From assembly GCA_964461885.1 (NCBI GenBank), contig CAYWVY010000003.1, positions 1 through 64,000 on the forward strand: 64,000 nucleotides of DNA, read 5' to 3'. Source of the stretch: UBA288 sp964461885 (lineage in GTDB: Archaea > Halobacteriota > Methanomicrobia > Methanomicrobiales > Methanospirillaceae). The position numbers and the translations under genes were made by a program. The notes under the pieces are model-generated. The model did no database searches. It was not told where the DNA came from and worked only from the letters and a program-made list of their open reading frames with translations. This document shows positions 24,075-33,321 of this stretch, in pieces (within the stretch, counting starts at the first letter, position 1; every line of letters starts with the position of its first letter).

Positions 24075-25484
24075 ATGGTCCGGCTGTTTCCCGTCCTCTC
24101 GGCTCTCGTCCTCCTGCTCGCCCTGCTCCTCGCCGGCTGCCTCGGGGCCGGGCAGGCGGCAGCGCCGCCCGCGGCGAACGCGAGCCCGAACGGGACCCCG
24201 GTTTCGAACGTCACCCATGGAGCCACCATGACGAACACGACCACCACCCTGGTCTTCCGCGACCCCGATCTCTCCTTCGAGCTTGTCCGGACCCTCGGCA
24301 AGGCCCTCGGCCACGGGGCCGATCTCGGCGAGAGCCTTGAGACGGCCCGCCGGATCGCCGCGCATGAGCCCGAGGGGCTACGCCCTGTCCTCGATGCCTG
24401 GTATCGCGAATGGAATGCGACTGCCGGGCGCATCCACACCATCGGCGTTGGGTGCGAGGCGAAAAACCACACGGTCAGCGCCGGGGAGGCCTATCTCCGG
24501 TCCTCGGAGTACTACCGCGCGGCCGACTTCTTTCTCCACGATGACCCGGCGAACCCCGAGATCGTCAGGCTCTGGGATGCCATGCACGACGACTTCGTGC
24601 GGGGCCTGACCCTCACGGGCGTCCGGTTCGAGGAGATCGAGATCCCGTACGAGAATACCACTCTCCACGGCTACTTCTTCCCAGCCTACGCCGACGGCCG
24701 ACGGGCGCCGACGGTCGTCGTCCACCAGGGCTTCGACGGGACGGCGGAGGAGTGCTGGTACGGCGTCGGGGCCGACGCCGTCGCCCGGGGCTACAACGTT
24801 CTCGCCTTCGACGGCCCCGGGCAGGGCCGGGCCATCCGGAAGCAGGGTCTTCATTTCCGCCCCGACTGGGAGGCCGTGGTCACGCCCGTGCTCAACTGGA
24901 CCCTGGTCCGGCCCGATGTCAATCCCGACCAGGTCGTGCTCTACGGGATCAGCATGGGCGGGTACCTCGCGCCCCGCGCGGCCGCGTACGAGCCCCGGCT
25001 CCGGGCCGTTATCGCGAACGAGGGTGTTTACGACGTCTTCGAGAACGATGCGAACGCAGCCCGCATGACGACCGATCAGCTCAGCGACTTCGTCGAGAGG
25101 TCGCCCGACGCGTACAACCAGATCGTGGCCGGGATGATCCGGAACAGCACCCAGCTCTACTGGGCCACGACGCACGGCCAGTGGGCCTTCGGTGTGACCA
25201 CGCCCGCCGAGTTGATGCGGGCCCATCAGGCCTACACCATGAACGGCTCGGCCGACCGGATCCGCTGCCCGGTCCTCGTCCTCGACGTCGAGGGCGAGCA
25301 GTTCTTCGGCGACCAGAGCCGCCGGCTCTACGATGCCCTGCCGCCGGATCGGCGGACGATGATCACCTTCGGCGCGAGCGAAGGGGCCGGGCTTCACTGC
25401 CAGGCAGGGGCTCAGCTCCTGGGAAACCAGCGGATCTTCGACTGGCTTGACGAGGAACTGGCGCAGGGTGGGGTGGGCAGATAA
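24075..25484 (+). CDS. Lipoprotein alpha/beta hydrolase
   Basis: A 469-residue exported hydrolase. A signal sequence with lipobox (LLALLLAGC) is followed by a Thr/Asn-rich linker and an N-terminal helical domain, then an alpha/beta-hydrolase core like FrsA/dienelactone-type esterases: the oxyanion-region strand APTVVVHQGFDG, the nucleophile elbow GISMGG (Ser293) and a late His in GLHCQAGA near residue 440. The conserved acidic residue is probably in VLDVEGEQFF. Substrate unknown; the helical insert resembles peptidase/esterase members acting on acyl or peptide bonds. The signal implies action outside the cell. Confidence 0.85.
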   Translation: MVRLFPVLSALVLLLALLLAGCLGAGQAAAPPAANASPNGTPVSNVTHGATMTNTTTTLVFRDPDLSFELVRTLGKALGHGADLGESLETARRIAAHEPEGLRPVLDAWYREWNATAGRIHTIGVGCEAKNHTVSAGEAYLRSSEYYRAADFFLHDDPANPEIVRLWDAMHDDFVRGLTLTGVRFEEIEIPYENTTLHGYFFPAYADGRRAPTVVVHQGFDGTAEECWYGVGADAVARGYNVLAFDGPGQGRAIRKQGLHFRPDWEAVVTPVLNWTLVRPDVNPDQVVLYGISMGGYLAPRAAAYEPRLRAVIANEGVYDVFENDANAARMTTDQLSDFVERSPDAYNQIVAGMIRNSTQLYWATTHGQWAFGVTTPAELMRAHQAYTMNGSADRIRCPVLVLDVEGEQFFGDQSRRLYDALPPDRRTMITFGASEGAGLHCQAGAQLLGNQRIFDWLDEELAQGGVGR

Positions 25485-25553
25485 CACCCTCTTTCGGGAC
25501 TGACGGGGCGATCGTCGCCGATCTCGCGGTGCTACGCGCCCGGCGAAAGAGAT

Positions 25554-25561
25554 GATATATG
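25554..25561 (+). promoter_or_regulatory. TATA box of the REC-PAS kinase gene
   Basis: GATATATG centred about 27 bases before the ATG at 25585, the spacing of a leaderless transcript. Confidence 0.55.
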
Positions 25562-25584
25562 GGAGGTGAGACCTACAAGTAGCG

Positions 25585-27768
25585 ATGGTCCCCCCGTTCC
25601 GGGTCCTCTACGTCGACGACGACCCCGGCCTGCTCGAGATTGGGAAACTCTTTCTGGAGCGGGCCGGCCCTTTCTCGGTGGAGACCTGCGACTCGGCCGA
25701 ACGCGCGCTCGACCTCCTCGCCGTCGAGCCGTTCGCGGCGGTCGTCTCGGACTACCAGATGCCCCGGATGGACGGCATCCAGCTCCTCGTGCTCGTCCGC
25801 GAGCGGTACGGGCCCCTCCCCTTCATCCTCTTCACGGGCCGGGGCCGGGAGGAGGTCGTCATCCAGGCGATCAACGAGGGCGCGGACTTCTACGTCCAGA
25901 AGGGCGGGGATCCGAAGGCCCAGTTCGCCGAGCTCGCCCACCAGACCCAGGTCGCGATCGAGCGGCGGGCGACCGAACGGGCGCTCGAGGAGAGCGAGCG
26001 GCGGTTCCGCGCCCTGATCCAGAACTCCTCGGACATCATCCGCATCATCGATCGTGACGGGAGGATAGCCTACGAGTCGGACTCGGGCGCCCGGATCCTC
26101 GGGCACCCCCCGGGGCGCCTGTTCGGCAGAAGCCCCCTCGAGTTCATCCACCCCGACGATCGCGAGTGCGTCCGCGAGGCCCTCGGGGAAGTCTACGCCA
26201 ACACGAACGCGGGCACCCCGACCGGGTTCCGGATCCAGCACGCCGACGGGGGCTGGGTCGCCGTCGAGTCGGTGGCCGTGAACCTGATCGGGGTCCCGGG
26301 CGTGGACGGCATCGTGACGACCACCCGGCCGATCGAGGCGCGCCGGCGGGCGGAGGAGGCCCTCCTCCTGAGCGAGCGGCGGTTCAGGCGTGCCGAGGAG
26401 ATCGCCGGGATCGGGCACTGGGAGTACCACCTCGAGACCGGGATCATCCTCGCCTCGCAGGGGGCGCAGGCCCTCTACGGCCTGCACGGCGACGAGTGGC
26501 CCCTCGCGGAGGTGCAGCGTGTCACCCTCCCCGAGTATCGCCCCGTGCTCGACCGGGCGCTCCGGGAACTCGTGGAACGCGGGCGGCCGTACGAGGTGGA
26601 GTTCTCCATCTGCCGCGTCGATGACGGGCGACGGCAGGAACTCCGCTCGGTCGCCGAGTACGACCTGGTCCGGCGGACCGTCTTCGGCATCCTTCACGAC
26701 ATCACCGAGCAGCGTCGTGCCAAAGACGCCCTCCGGCTGAGCGAGGAGCATTACCGGACGCTTGCCGAGGACATGCCCGTCTTGCTCTGCACGTTCCTAC
26801 CGGACGGCACGCTCACCTACGTCAACACGGCCCTGGCCGCCCGGGCCGGGCGGCCCCCAGAGGAGCTCACGGGACGGTCGTTCTTCGACATGATCTCCCC
26901 GGACGACCGCAGGATCGTGAAGGCTGCCCTCGCCGGGCTCTCCACGGACCGGCCGGTCGAGACCCATGAGCAGGAGTACCGCGCCCCCAGCGGCGCGACC
27001 CGCTGGGAGCAGTGGACGAACCGGGCCTTCTTCGGCCCTGAGGGAGAACTCGTCCGGCTCCAGGCAGTGGGGCTCGACATCACCGATCTCCGGGAGGCCG
27101 AGGCGTCTCTCTGCCGGGCGAACCGGGCACTGACCCTCCTCTCGGGGGTCACGCGCCACGACATCGACAACCAGCTCGCCGTGCTGCGGGGGTATCTCTT
27201 CCTCGCCCGGGCGGAGGTGGAAACTCCCTCGACCGCTGAGTACCTTGAGCGGAGTCTGGCGGCTGCGGAGAGGATCGCCTCCCTGATCCGGTTCACCAGC
27301 GCGTGGGAGGGGATCGGCGCCCGGCCCCCGGTGTGGCTGGACGCACGTAAGATGGTTGAGGACGCGGCGCGGGAGACGCCCACGGGCACTGTGCAGGTAC
27401 AGAACGATCTGCCGGACGGGTTCAGCATCTACGCGGACCCGATCTGCATCCGGGTCGTGGCCGGCCTGATCGAGAACGCGGTCCGCCACGGCGGGACGGT
27501 CACGAGGATCCGGTTCTCGGCCGAAAAGACCGGGGACGGCGGACTCGCCGTCGCCTGCGGGGACGACGGCACGGGCGTCCCGGAGGACACGAAGGAGCGG
27601 ATCTTCGAACGGGGCTACGGGGCGAACACCGGACTCGGGCTCTACCTCGCCAGGGAGGCGCTCGGGCTGACCGGGATCGCGATCGCCGAGAACGGCACCC
27701 CCGGGGCGGGCGCCCGGTTCGAGCTCCTGGTGCCGGCAGACTCGTGGCGCCCCTCCCCGAGTTGCTGA
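25585..27768 (+). CDS. REC-PAS hybrid sensor histidine kinase
   Basis: A 727-residue cytoplasmic signalling protein without membrane segments. Domains in order: response-regulator receiver (1-120, acceptor D56 in VVSDYQMPRMDG), three PAS domains (about 140-255, 265-380, 385-505), a dimerisation/phosphoacceptor helix with TRHDIDNQL (H525) and an HATPase (N631 in ENAVRHG, DDGTGVPE near 659, GLGLYLAREALG). The phosphoacceptor type is the HDI(x)NQL form common in Methanomicrobiales. The receiver at the N-terminus implies phosphorylation from another kinase. A related REC-PAS protein without a kinase domain is at 33869. Confidence 0.9.
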   Translation: MVPPFRVLYVDDDPGLLEIGKLFLERAGPFSVETCDSAERALDLLAVEPFAAVVSDYQMPRMDGIQLLVLVRERYGPLPFILFTGRGREEVVIQAINEGADFYVQKGGDPKAQFAELAHQTQVAIERRATERALEESERRFRALIQNSSDIIRIIDRDGRIAYESDSGARILGHPPGRLFGRSPLEFIHPDDRECVREALGEVYANTNAGTPTGFRIQHADGGWVAVESVAVNLIGVPGVDGIVTTTRPIEARRRAEEALLLSERRFRRAEEIAGIGHWEYHLETGIILASQGAQALYGLHGDEWPLAEVQRVTLPEYRPVLDRALRELVERGRPYEVEFSICRVDDGRRQELRSVAEYDLVRRTVFGILHDITEQRRAKDALRLSEEHYRTLAEDMPVLLCTFLPDGTLTYVNTALAARAGRPPEELTGRSFFDMISPDDRRIVKAALAGLSTDRPVETHEQEYRAPSGATRWEQWTNRAFFGPEGELVRLQAVGLDITDLREAEASLCRANRALTLLSGVTRHDIDNQLAVLRGYLFLARAEVETPSTAEYLERSLAAAERIASLIRFTSAWEGIGARPPVWLDARKMVEDAARETPTGTVQVQNDLPDGFSIYADPICIRVVAGLIENAVRHGGTVTRIRFSAEKTGDGGLAVACGDDGTGVPEDTKERIFERGYGANTGLGLYLAREALGLTGIAIAENGTPGAGARFELLVPADSWRPSPSC

Positions 27769-27777
27769 CCAACCTAT

Positions 27778-28192
27778 CTACGAGATCCAGGCCATCTCCG
27801 ATTCCATGCGCCCGCCGAGCACGCGGCCGGTCGCGCCGCAGTCCGGGCAGCAGGCCGCTCCCTCGCGCCATCACCCCTCTTTCGGCCGCGCCCCGCCACC
27901 CCAGGCCTCGAACCCGCTCGCTCGCCGCCGGTCGCTCGAACTCGACCACGACGAGGTCGGGGATCCGGTCGCAGTGGGGGCACCAGAGCTCGGCCGAGAG
28001 CCCGGCGATCCCGGTCCGCGCCGCCTCTTCGGAGACCGGGACCGGGTGGCCGTAGTCGTGCCGCTCCCCTGCCGCGTCGCGGTAGATCTCCCAGGGGTCC
28101 CGAGGTCCTGACCGAGTACGCGCAGGTATGGCTGTATGCTGGGCCCTGGAGGGGGGTCGCGCAGAGAGATGGAAAAGGTGCGCCGCTCCCAC
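27778..28192 (-). pseudogene. Zinc-ribbon protein gene with frameshift(s)
   Basis: The minus strand encodes DPWEIYRDAAGERHDYGH up to LWCPHCDRIPDLVVVEFERP in one frame and EGAACCPDCGATGRVLGG followed by MESEMAWIS in another, with the change near 27872-27885. Together these make a two-CxxC zinc ribbon of about 110 residues. The 5' end is uncertain: the frame is open from ATG 28192, but the residues before DPWEIY look unlike a protein start and a second shift is possible there. Either a decayed gene or sequencing errors. Confidence 0.4.
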
Positions 28193-28211
28193 CGCCGCGT
28201 CCAGCGCGGTC

Positions 28212-28643
28212 CTAGAACCGGACCCGCTCCTGCTCGCGCTCGTGCATGTTCACGGCCATGGTCCAGAACCAGGCGGCGCCGTGGGCCAAGCGGAAGATCG
28301 CGAGGCGCACGTCGCCCTCGCCCGTGATCGCCCGGAGCCAGGGGCGTGCCTCGTAGAGCCGTTCGGCGAGCGCCGCGTCCTCGAGGAACTCGACCGTGCC
28401 CTCGACGCGGAGCTGCCGCCCCACCCCCTGGTCGTCGCCGGGATCGTAGAAGCAGAGCTCGACCTTCGGGTTCGCCTGGAGCTGCCGGCAGACGTCCTTG
28501 GTCGAGCCTGTGTGGAAGTAGAACCCGGTCTCGTCCGCGAACCACATCGCGAACCCCCGCACCCGCGGCTGGTCGCCGTCGACCGTCGCGATGAACGCGA
28601 CCGGGTTCGCGTTCGCGAAGCTCGTGACCTCCCTGAGATCCAT
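28212..28643 (-). CDS. Pyridoxamine 5'-phosphate oxidase-related flavoprotein
   Basis: A 143-residue split-barrel FMN-binding protein of the pyridoxamine-phosphate-oxidase-like family. Typical strands are present: NPVAFIATVDGDQPRVRGFA near the N-terminus, FYFHTGSTKDVCRQLQANP (about 41-59), and RQLRVEGTVEFLED. Families with this layout (general stress protein 26 type) bind flavin or F420 and act as small reductases; the exact reaction cannot be assigned. Start ATG 28643. It is divergent from the methyltransferase at 28747 and the 100-base space between them must hold both promoters. Confidence 0.85.
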   Translation of the reverse strand: MDLREVTSFANANPVAFIATVDGDQPRVRGFAMWFADETGFYFHTGSTKDVCRQLQANPKVELCFYDPGDDQGVGRQLRVEGTVEFLEDAALAERLYEARPWLRAITGEGDVRLAIFRLAHGAAWFWTMAVNMHEREQERVRF

Positions 28644-28746
28644 ACCTACGGGTAACCGACCGCGAATATCAGGGTTGCGGCGGGCCGGGCCCGGCCGGGT
28701 GCCGCCGGCCACACCTTGATATTGGCCCGGGCCGGTACAGGAGGGT

Positions 28747-29310
28747 ATGAAAGAGCACGACGATGTCGAGCGGCGCGAGTGGCAGGACCCCGAGGCGATC
28801 CTCGCGGGCCTCGGGCTCGGACCCGGCCAGGTGGTGGCCGACGTCGGGTCCGGGGACGGGTTCTTCACCCTCCCGGCCGCGCGGATGGTCGGGCCGCGGG
28901 GGATCGTGTACGCGCTCGACCCGTCGGTCGGCCGGCTGAACCGCCTGCACGAGAAGGCCGAGGAGGATGGGCTCGAGAACATCCGGATCCGGGCCGGCAC
29001 GGCCGAGGAGTTCGTGCTCTGCGAGGGCTGCGCGGACCTGGTCTTCTTCGGCATCTGCCTGCACGACTTTGCCGACCCGGGGACCGTGCTCCGGAACGCG
29101 ATGACCGCCCTGAAGCCCGGAGGCCTCATTGCGAACCTGGACTGGAAGAAGGAGGAGACGATCCGGCGCGGCGACCTCCTCGGGCCACCGGTCGAGATTC
29201 GGTTCTCCGAGGATGAGGCCGTCGCCCTGATCGGCGAGGCCGGGTTCGCCATCGAATCGGTCGAGCCGTACGGCGACTACTTCTACCTGGTCCGGGCACG
29301 GCGTCCCTAG
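28747..29310 (+). CDS. UbiE-like SAM-dependent methyltransferase
   Basis: A 187-residue class I methyltransferase. Motif I is ADVGSGDG (31-38), motif post-I IVYALDPS, and the region CADLVFFGICLHDFAD corresponds to motif II/III. The sequence resembles the short UbiE/arsenite-like methyltransferases frequent in methanogens. The second half contains the DWKKEET segment common to that group. Substrate unknown. The gene converges on rad50 with only nine bases between stops. Confidence 0.88.
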   Translation: MKEHDDVERREWQDPEAILAGLGLGPGQVVADVGSGDGFFTLPAARMVGPRGIVYALDPSVGRLNRLHEKAEEDGLENIRIRAGTAEEFVLCEGCADLVFFGICLHDFADPGTVLRNAMTALKPGGLIANLDWKKEETIRRGDLLGPPVEIRFSEDEAVALIGEAGFAIESVEPYGDYFYLVRARRP

Positions 29311-29319
29311 CCGGCCGGC

Positions 29320-31911
29320 TCAGAGGGGTGCGACCGTTGAGACGCCGCGCTCCTTGGAGACCCCGAAGACCCGGTCGGCGACCCCCTCGAGCTCCTGCTC
29401 GTGCGAGACGATGATCGTCTGGTCGCACCCGGTCTCGGCGAGGATGTCGCGGAGCCGGTTGAGCTGCCCCGACGAGAACCCGTCGGTCGGCTCGTCCAGG
29501 ATCAGCAGGCTCTCGCGCCCCATCCCGGCCTCCTCGCGGACCATCGTGTTGAGCGCGAGCCGGTACGCGAGCGCGAGGCTCGTCCGCTCCCCGCCCGAGA
29601 GCGAGTCGAGGTCGAGGTCGAGGTCGTACTCGCCCGAGCGGAGCATGGGCGAGAAGGTCTCGTCCACGCGGGCCTCGAGGTCGTCGGTTTCGACGAGCCG
29701 CGCGAACCAGTCGGCGAAGAGCCCCTCGAAGCGGAACCGGATCCGCTCGAAGACCTCCTCCTCGATCTCGGCGATGGCGGGGACCAGGTGCGCCGTGAGC
29801 CAGCGCTGGACCTCGCCGAGGTACTGCCGCCGTCGCTCAAGGGCGAGCAGGCGTGCGCGCTCCGCTTCGGCGGCGGCGAGCCGCTCGGCCGTCCGGGCCT
29901 GCTCCACCTCGTACCGGGTCCGCTCCTGTTCGGCCAGGGCGGCCCGCCCTGCGTTCTCCGCGAGCTGTTCCTCGAAGGCAGCGAGGCGCTGGACCGCCGC
30001 CGCGAGGGAGGCCAGCTGCCCGCGCCGCGCTTCGGCCTCCGCCCGCCGCGTCTCCAGACGCACGACGGCCGCTCCGAGCGCTGTCTCCGCGTAGGCCCGC
30101 CGGCGGGCGGCCTCCTCCCGGGCCTCGCGCTGTGCGAGCGCGGCCCGGTACGCCGCGACCACCCCGTCGGCCTCGAGCGCAGCCGCAGCGGCCTCGACCT
30201 CGGCGTAGCGGCCCGCCTCCACTGCGAGTGCGTCGCGGCGGGCCGTCGTCTCCGCGAGCCGCTCGCGCTCGCCCGGCGCGTAGTCGCCGCACTCGATCCG
30301 GCGGGCGACGGCGGCGCATTCGCCGGCGACGGCGGCGCGCTCGGCCCGGCGCTGCTCGAGCTCGCGCCGCCGCCCCTCGAGCAGGGACCGTTCGCCGCGG
30401 ACCGAGACGAGGTCGCGGCGGATCTTCTCGAAGAGGAGGCGCTGCTCCCCGAGCGCGGCGAGCTCCCGCTCTATCCCGTTGAGGCGCTCGCGGAACTCCC
30501 GGGCCTCAGCTTGGGCGCGGGCGGCCTCGACCTCGGCGTCGGCCGCGATGATCGCGAGGTGGTCCGCCGCCAGGGTCTGCCGGCAGGTCGGGCAGGACGC
30601 CCCCTCGCCGATCGCCGCGAGCGCCTCCGCGTCGGCGAGTACCTGCACCACCTCCCGCTCTGCGGCCACAGCCTTCGCCTCGGCCGTCCCGCGGTACTGC
30701 CGGTACAGCCCGATCTCCTCGGCCACCTGGGCCTCCGGGGCGAGGGCGGCCTCGAGCCTCCCCTCTTCCTCCTCGACGCGGGCCGCCTCAGCGTCGAGCG
30801 CGGCCAGCACGGCCCCGGGGTCCGCGGTTCCGAGCTGGGCCCGGAGCGCCTCGCGCCGCCCCTCGAGCCGTTCCCGCTCCTGCGCGATGGCGGCTTCGAG
30901 GGCCCGGACTTCCTGCTCGAGCGACCGGTACCCGGCCGCGGCTTCGCGGAGGCGGGACCGCTCGTCGGCCAGCGCCTCCCATTTTGCGTAGCCCGCGGCG
31001 AGCGCGACAGAGCGGCTCTCGTCGCCGGCGTCGCCGACATCGGCCTCCGATCGCGCGAGCTCGTTTCGGAGCCGGGCCGCCTCGACCTCGTCGGCCTCGA
31101 TCACCCGGTCGAGCGCGGCGAGCTCGCCCTCGGCACGGTCGAACGCGGCCCGGGCGCCGGCGAGCGGGGCGATCTCTCCCGCGAGCCCGGCCTTCTGGTC
31201 CTGGATCATGGCGATCGCGTTCTCCGCCCCCTCCAGGTTCCCGGCGATCGTATCGGCCTCCGCCTCGAGCTTCCCCTCCTCCTCCTCGACCCTCGCGAGG
31301 TCCCCGGGCACGGAAGCGTAGACCTCGCGCCGGGGCGCGATCACGGACCGGACCAGGTGCTCCTCGACGTTCCGACGGGCGTGGCGGTACTGCTCGAGGC
31401 CGAAGGCGCGGCGGAGGATGTCCAGCCGCTCTTCGCGCCCGAGCAGGAGGACCTGCTTCATCTCCTCCTGCGGCGTGTACACGGCGTAGCGGTAGATCCG
31501 CGAGGCCGCCTTCGGGTCGGGGCGCTCGTTGAAACTGAGCAGCTCGAGCACGCGGGCCTTCAGCTCGGTGGTCGAGTAGTCGGTCCGTTCGCCGTCGGCT
31601 TCGATCCACCCCTCAACCTGCCGCACGTCCCCTTTGCGCGCACCCCGCACCAGCGCCCGGTGGACCGCGTACTCAGACCCGCCGATCGCGAACGTGACCG
31701 CGACCTCGCCCCGCGCGGCCCGGTGGCGGAGCAGGTGGGTGTTCTTGATGTCGCCGAGGCCGAACAGCCCGAACTCGAGCGCGGCGAGCAGGGTCGACTT
31801 GCCCGAGCCGATCTCGCCCCAGAAGAGCGTGATCCCGTCGCCGAATTCGACCATGGTCGGCCCGGGCCCGTACGACCGGATGTTCGAGAGGGCGAGCCGA
31901 ACGAGCCTCAC
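29320..31911 (-). CDS. rad50: DNA repair ATPase Rad50
   Basis: SMC-like ATPase of 863 residues that with Mre11 processes DNA ends. Walker A is GEIGSGKST (32-40), a long heptad-rich Ala/Glu/Arg coiled coil follows with the zinc hook CPTC at 440-443, then a second coil, the ABC signature LSGGERTSLA near 770 and Walker B LLILDEPTDG near 800. The start is a GTG that overlaps the mre11 stop (GTGA), so the complex is made from one message. Length is normal for an archaeal Rad50. Confidence 0.96.
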   Translation of the reverse strand: MRLVRLALSNIRSYGPGPTMVEFGDGITLFWGEIGSGKSTLLAALEFGLFGLGDIKNTHLLRHRAARGEVAVTFAIGGSEYAVHRALVRGARKGDVRQVEGWIEADGERTDYSTTELKARVLELLSFNERPDPKAASRIYRYAVYTPQEEMKQVLLLGREERLDILRRAFGLEQYRHARRNVEEHLVRSVIAPRREVYASVPGDLARVEEEEGKLEAEADTIAGNLEGAENAIAMIQDQKAGLAGEIAPLAGARAAFDRAEGELAALDRVIEADEVEAARLRNELARSEADVGDAGDESRSVALAAGYAKWEALADERSRLREAAAGYRSLEQEVRALEAAIAQERERLEGRREALRAQLGTADPGAVLAALDAEAARVEEEEGRLEAALAPEAQVAEEIGLYRQYRGTAEAKAVAAEREVVQVLADAEALAAIGEGASCPTCRQTLAADHLAIIAADAEVEAARAQAEAREFRERLNGIERELAALGEQRLLFEKIRRDLVSVRGERSLLEGRRRELEQRRAERAAVAGECAAVARRIECGDYAPGERERLAETTARRDALAVEAGRYAEVEAAAAALEADGVVAAYRAALAQREAREEAARRRAYAETALGAAVVRLETRRAEAEARRGQLASLAAAVQRLAAFEEQLAENAGRAALAEQERTRYEVEQARTAERLAAAEAERARLLALERRRQYLGEVQRWLTAHLVPAIAEIEEEVFERIRFRFEGLFADWFARLVETDDLEARVDETFSPMLRSGEYDLDLDLDSLSGGERTSLALAYRLALNTMVREEAGMGRESLLILDEPTDGFSSGQLNRLRDILAETGCDQTIIVSHEQELEGVADRVFGVSKERGVSTVAPL

Positions 31912-33215
31912 CGCTCCTCCTCGAGCCTGGGGAGGATCGCGCCGGCCCGTTCGCGGACCCGGCTCGCGAAGGCCCGGACGGCCTCTCCGTCGGCCGGCTC
32001 GACCGCAACCGCCTCGAGGACCCGCCGTCCGGTCTCCGCGCCGGCCCCGCCCTCGAACGCGGCCGCGATCTGTGCGCGGACCTCATCGTCGAGGACCGGG
32101 TCGGGTTCGAAGGTCGCGCAGCGGTCGGCGATCACCCGCGCCTCGATCTCGTGCTTGGCCCCGGTCCCGTCGCCCCGGACCCGGCTCCGGGCCGGGCCGG
32201 CAAGCCCGTTCCGGCTCAGCTTGACGCAGAGCGCTCCCTGGACCTCGAGCGCCTCGCGGGCAGCGCCGAACGGGATCTCGCGCGGGTCGCCGGTGGCGAG
32301 CCGACCCCGGGCCCGGACGAGCACGATCGCGCCCTCGTGCGAGCGGGAGGCGACCGCCTCGTCCAGCGAGCAGGCGACCTCTCCGGCCGTCCGCCCGTCG
32401 GCCGGAAGGTCGTGGAGGACCACGGGCGGCAGCGGGACCTCGACGAATGAGAGGTCGGTCACGGTATCGTCCACGGTCACGATGAAGAACCCCCGCGGGG
32501 AGTCGCGGGCCCGTTCGAGGTCGCCGTACTGGTGGCCGAGCAGGGGCCCCGGGTACGCCAGGACGCCGCGTCCGCCCGGGACGGCCGACTCTATCCGCGT
32601 GTGGATGTGGCCGCCCGCGTAATAGTCGAACCCCGGCGGGAGGAACGATTGCGGCATGGACTCGGCGTGCAGGTCGTGCTCGGGCAGGACCTCGTCGAGG
32701 GCCGAGTGGAAGACGAAGATCTTGAACCCGGGCTCGGCCTCGAGGTACGCGTGGTCGAGGCGCCGGTAGTACTCCCGCTCGAGCGACCGCTGCCGGCCCG
32801 AGAGGCCCGCGAGCTTTGCGCCCGTCGCCGGGTCGACAAAGAACCGCGGCCGGATCAGGGCCTCGTCCCCCTCGCCCACGAGGTCGGAGGCCATCAGCTT
32901 CGTGAAGAGCCCCGAGGCCTCGAGCACGTCGATCACCGAGGTCGAGCTCGGGCTGTAGTCGTGCGAGCCGTAGGTCGCGTAGATCGGGATCCCGGCATCG
33001 CCGACGCGGCGCAGGAGGTCGGCCGTCTCGCGCACGTGGGCCATGTCGGGCAAAGTCGCGTCGAAGAGGTCCCCGGCGATCACGATGAAGTCGACCCGCT
33101 CCTCGATGCACCGTTCGAACGCCGTCCGGACCGCCGAAAGGTTCGTCTCGGCCAGTGCACGCTCGCGCCAGGCCCCGACGTGGAGGTCGGCGAGGTGGGC
33201 GAAGCGGAACTTCAT
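31908..33215 (-). CDS. mre11: DNA double-strand break repair nuclease Mre11
   Basis: Metallophosphoesterase nuclease of 435 residues, partner of Rad50. Phosphoesterase motifs are DLH (10-12), GDLFD (48-52), GSHD (83-86), the HSALDE strand and GHIH (near 200). The usual third motif is GNHD; here Asn is Ser, although the catalytic His remains. The C-terminal third, including the capping and Rad50-binding parts, is longer than in some archaeal Mre11 proteins and rich in Arg and Glu. It is the first gene of the mre11-rad50 operon. Confidence 0.93.
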   Translation of the reverse strand: MKFRFAHLADLHVGAWRERALAETNLSAVRTAFERCIEERVDFIVIAGDLFDATLPDMAHVRETADLLRRVGDAGIPIYATYGSHDYSPSSTSVIDVLEASGLFTKLMASDLVGEGDEALIRPRFFVDPATGAKLAGLSGRQRSLEREYYRRLDHAYLEAEPGFKIFVFHSALDEVLPEHDLHAESMPQSFLPPGFDYYAGGHIHTRIESAVPGGRGVLAYPGPLLGHQYGDLERARDSPRGFFIVTVDDTVTDLSFVEVPLPPVVLHDLPADGRTAGEVACSLDEAVASRSHEGAIVLVRARGRLATGDPREIPFGAAREALEVQGALCVKLSRNGLAGPARSRVRGDGTGAKHEIEARVIADRCATFEPDPVLDDEVRAQIAAAFEGGAGAETGRRVLEAVAVEPADGEAVRAFASRVRERAGAILPRLEEER

Positions 33216-33321
33216 CCCACTCCCCTCCGTGCAGCTGGGCCGGGTCCGTCCGTGGTCTCCGTCATGCTCTCTCGATCTGTTCGGTCCGCGATATCTTCAA
33301 GGTGTAGTCCGTGCGAACGCG

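Noticed and set aside
29401..32622. Very long open frame (1073 codons) on the plus strand opposite rad50 and mre11
   Set aside because: It is the reverse shadow of two certain genes in GC-rich DNA; no domain or start signal, and coupling overlaps belong to the minus-strand genes.
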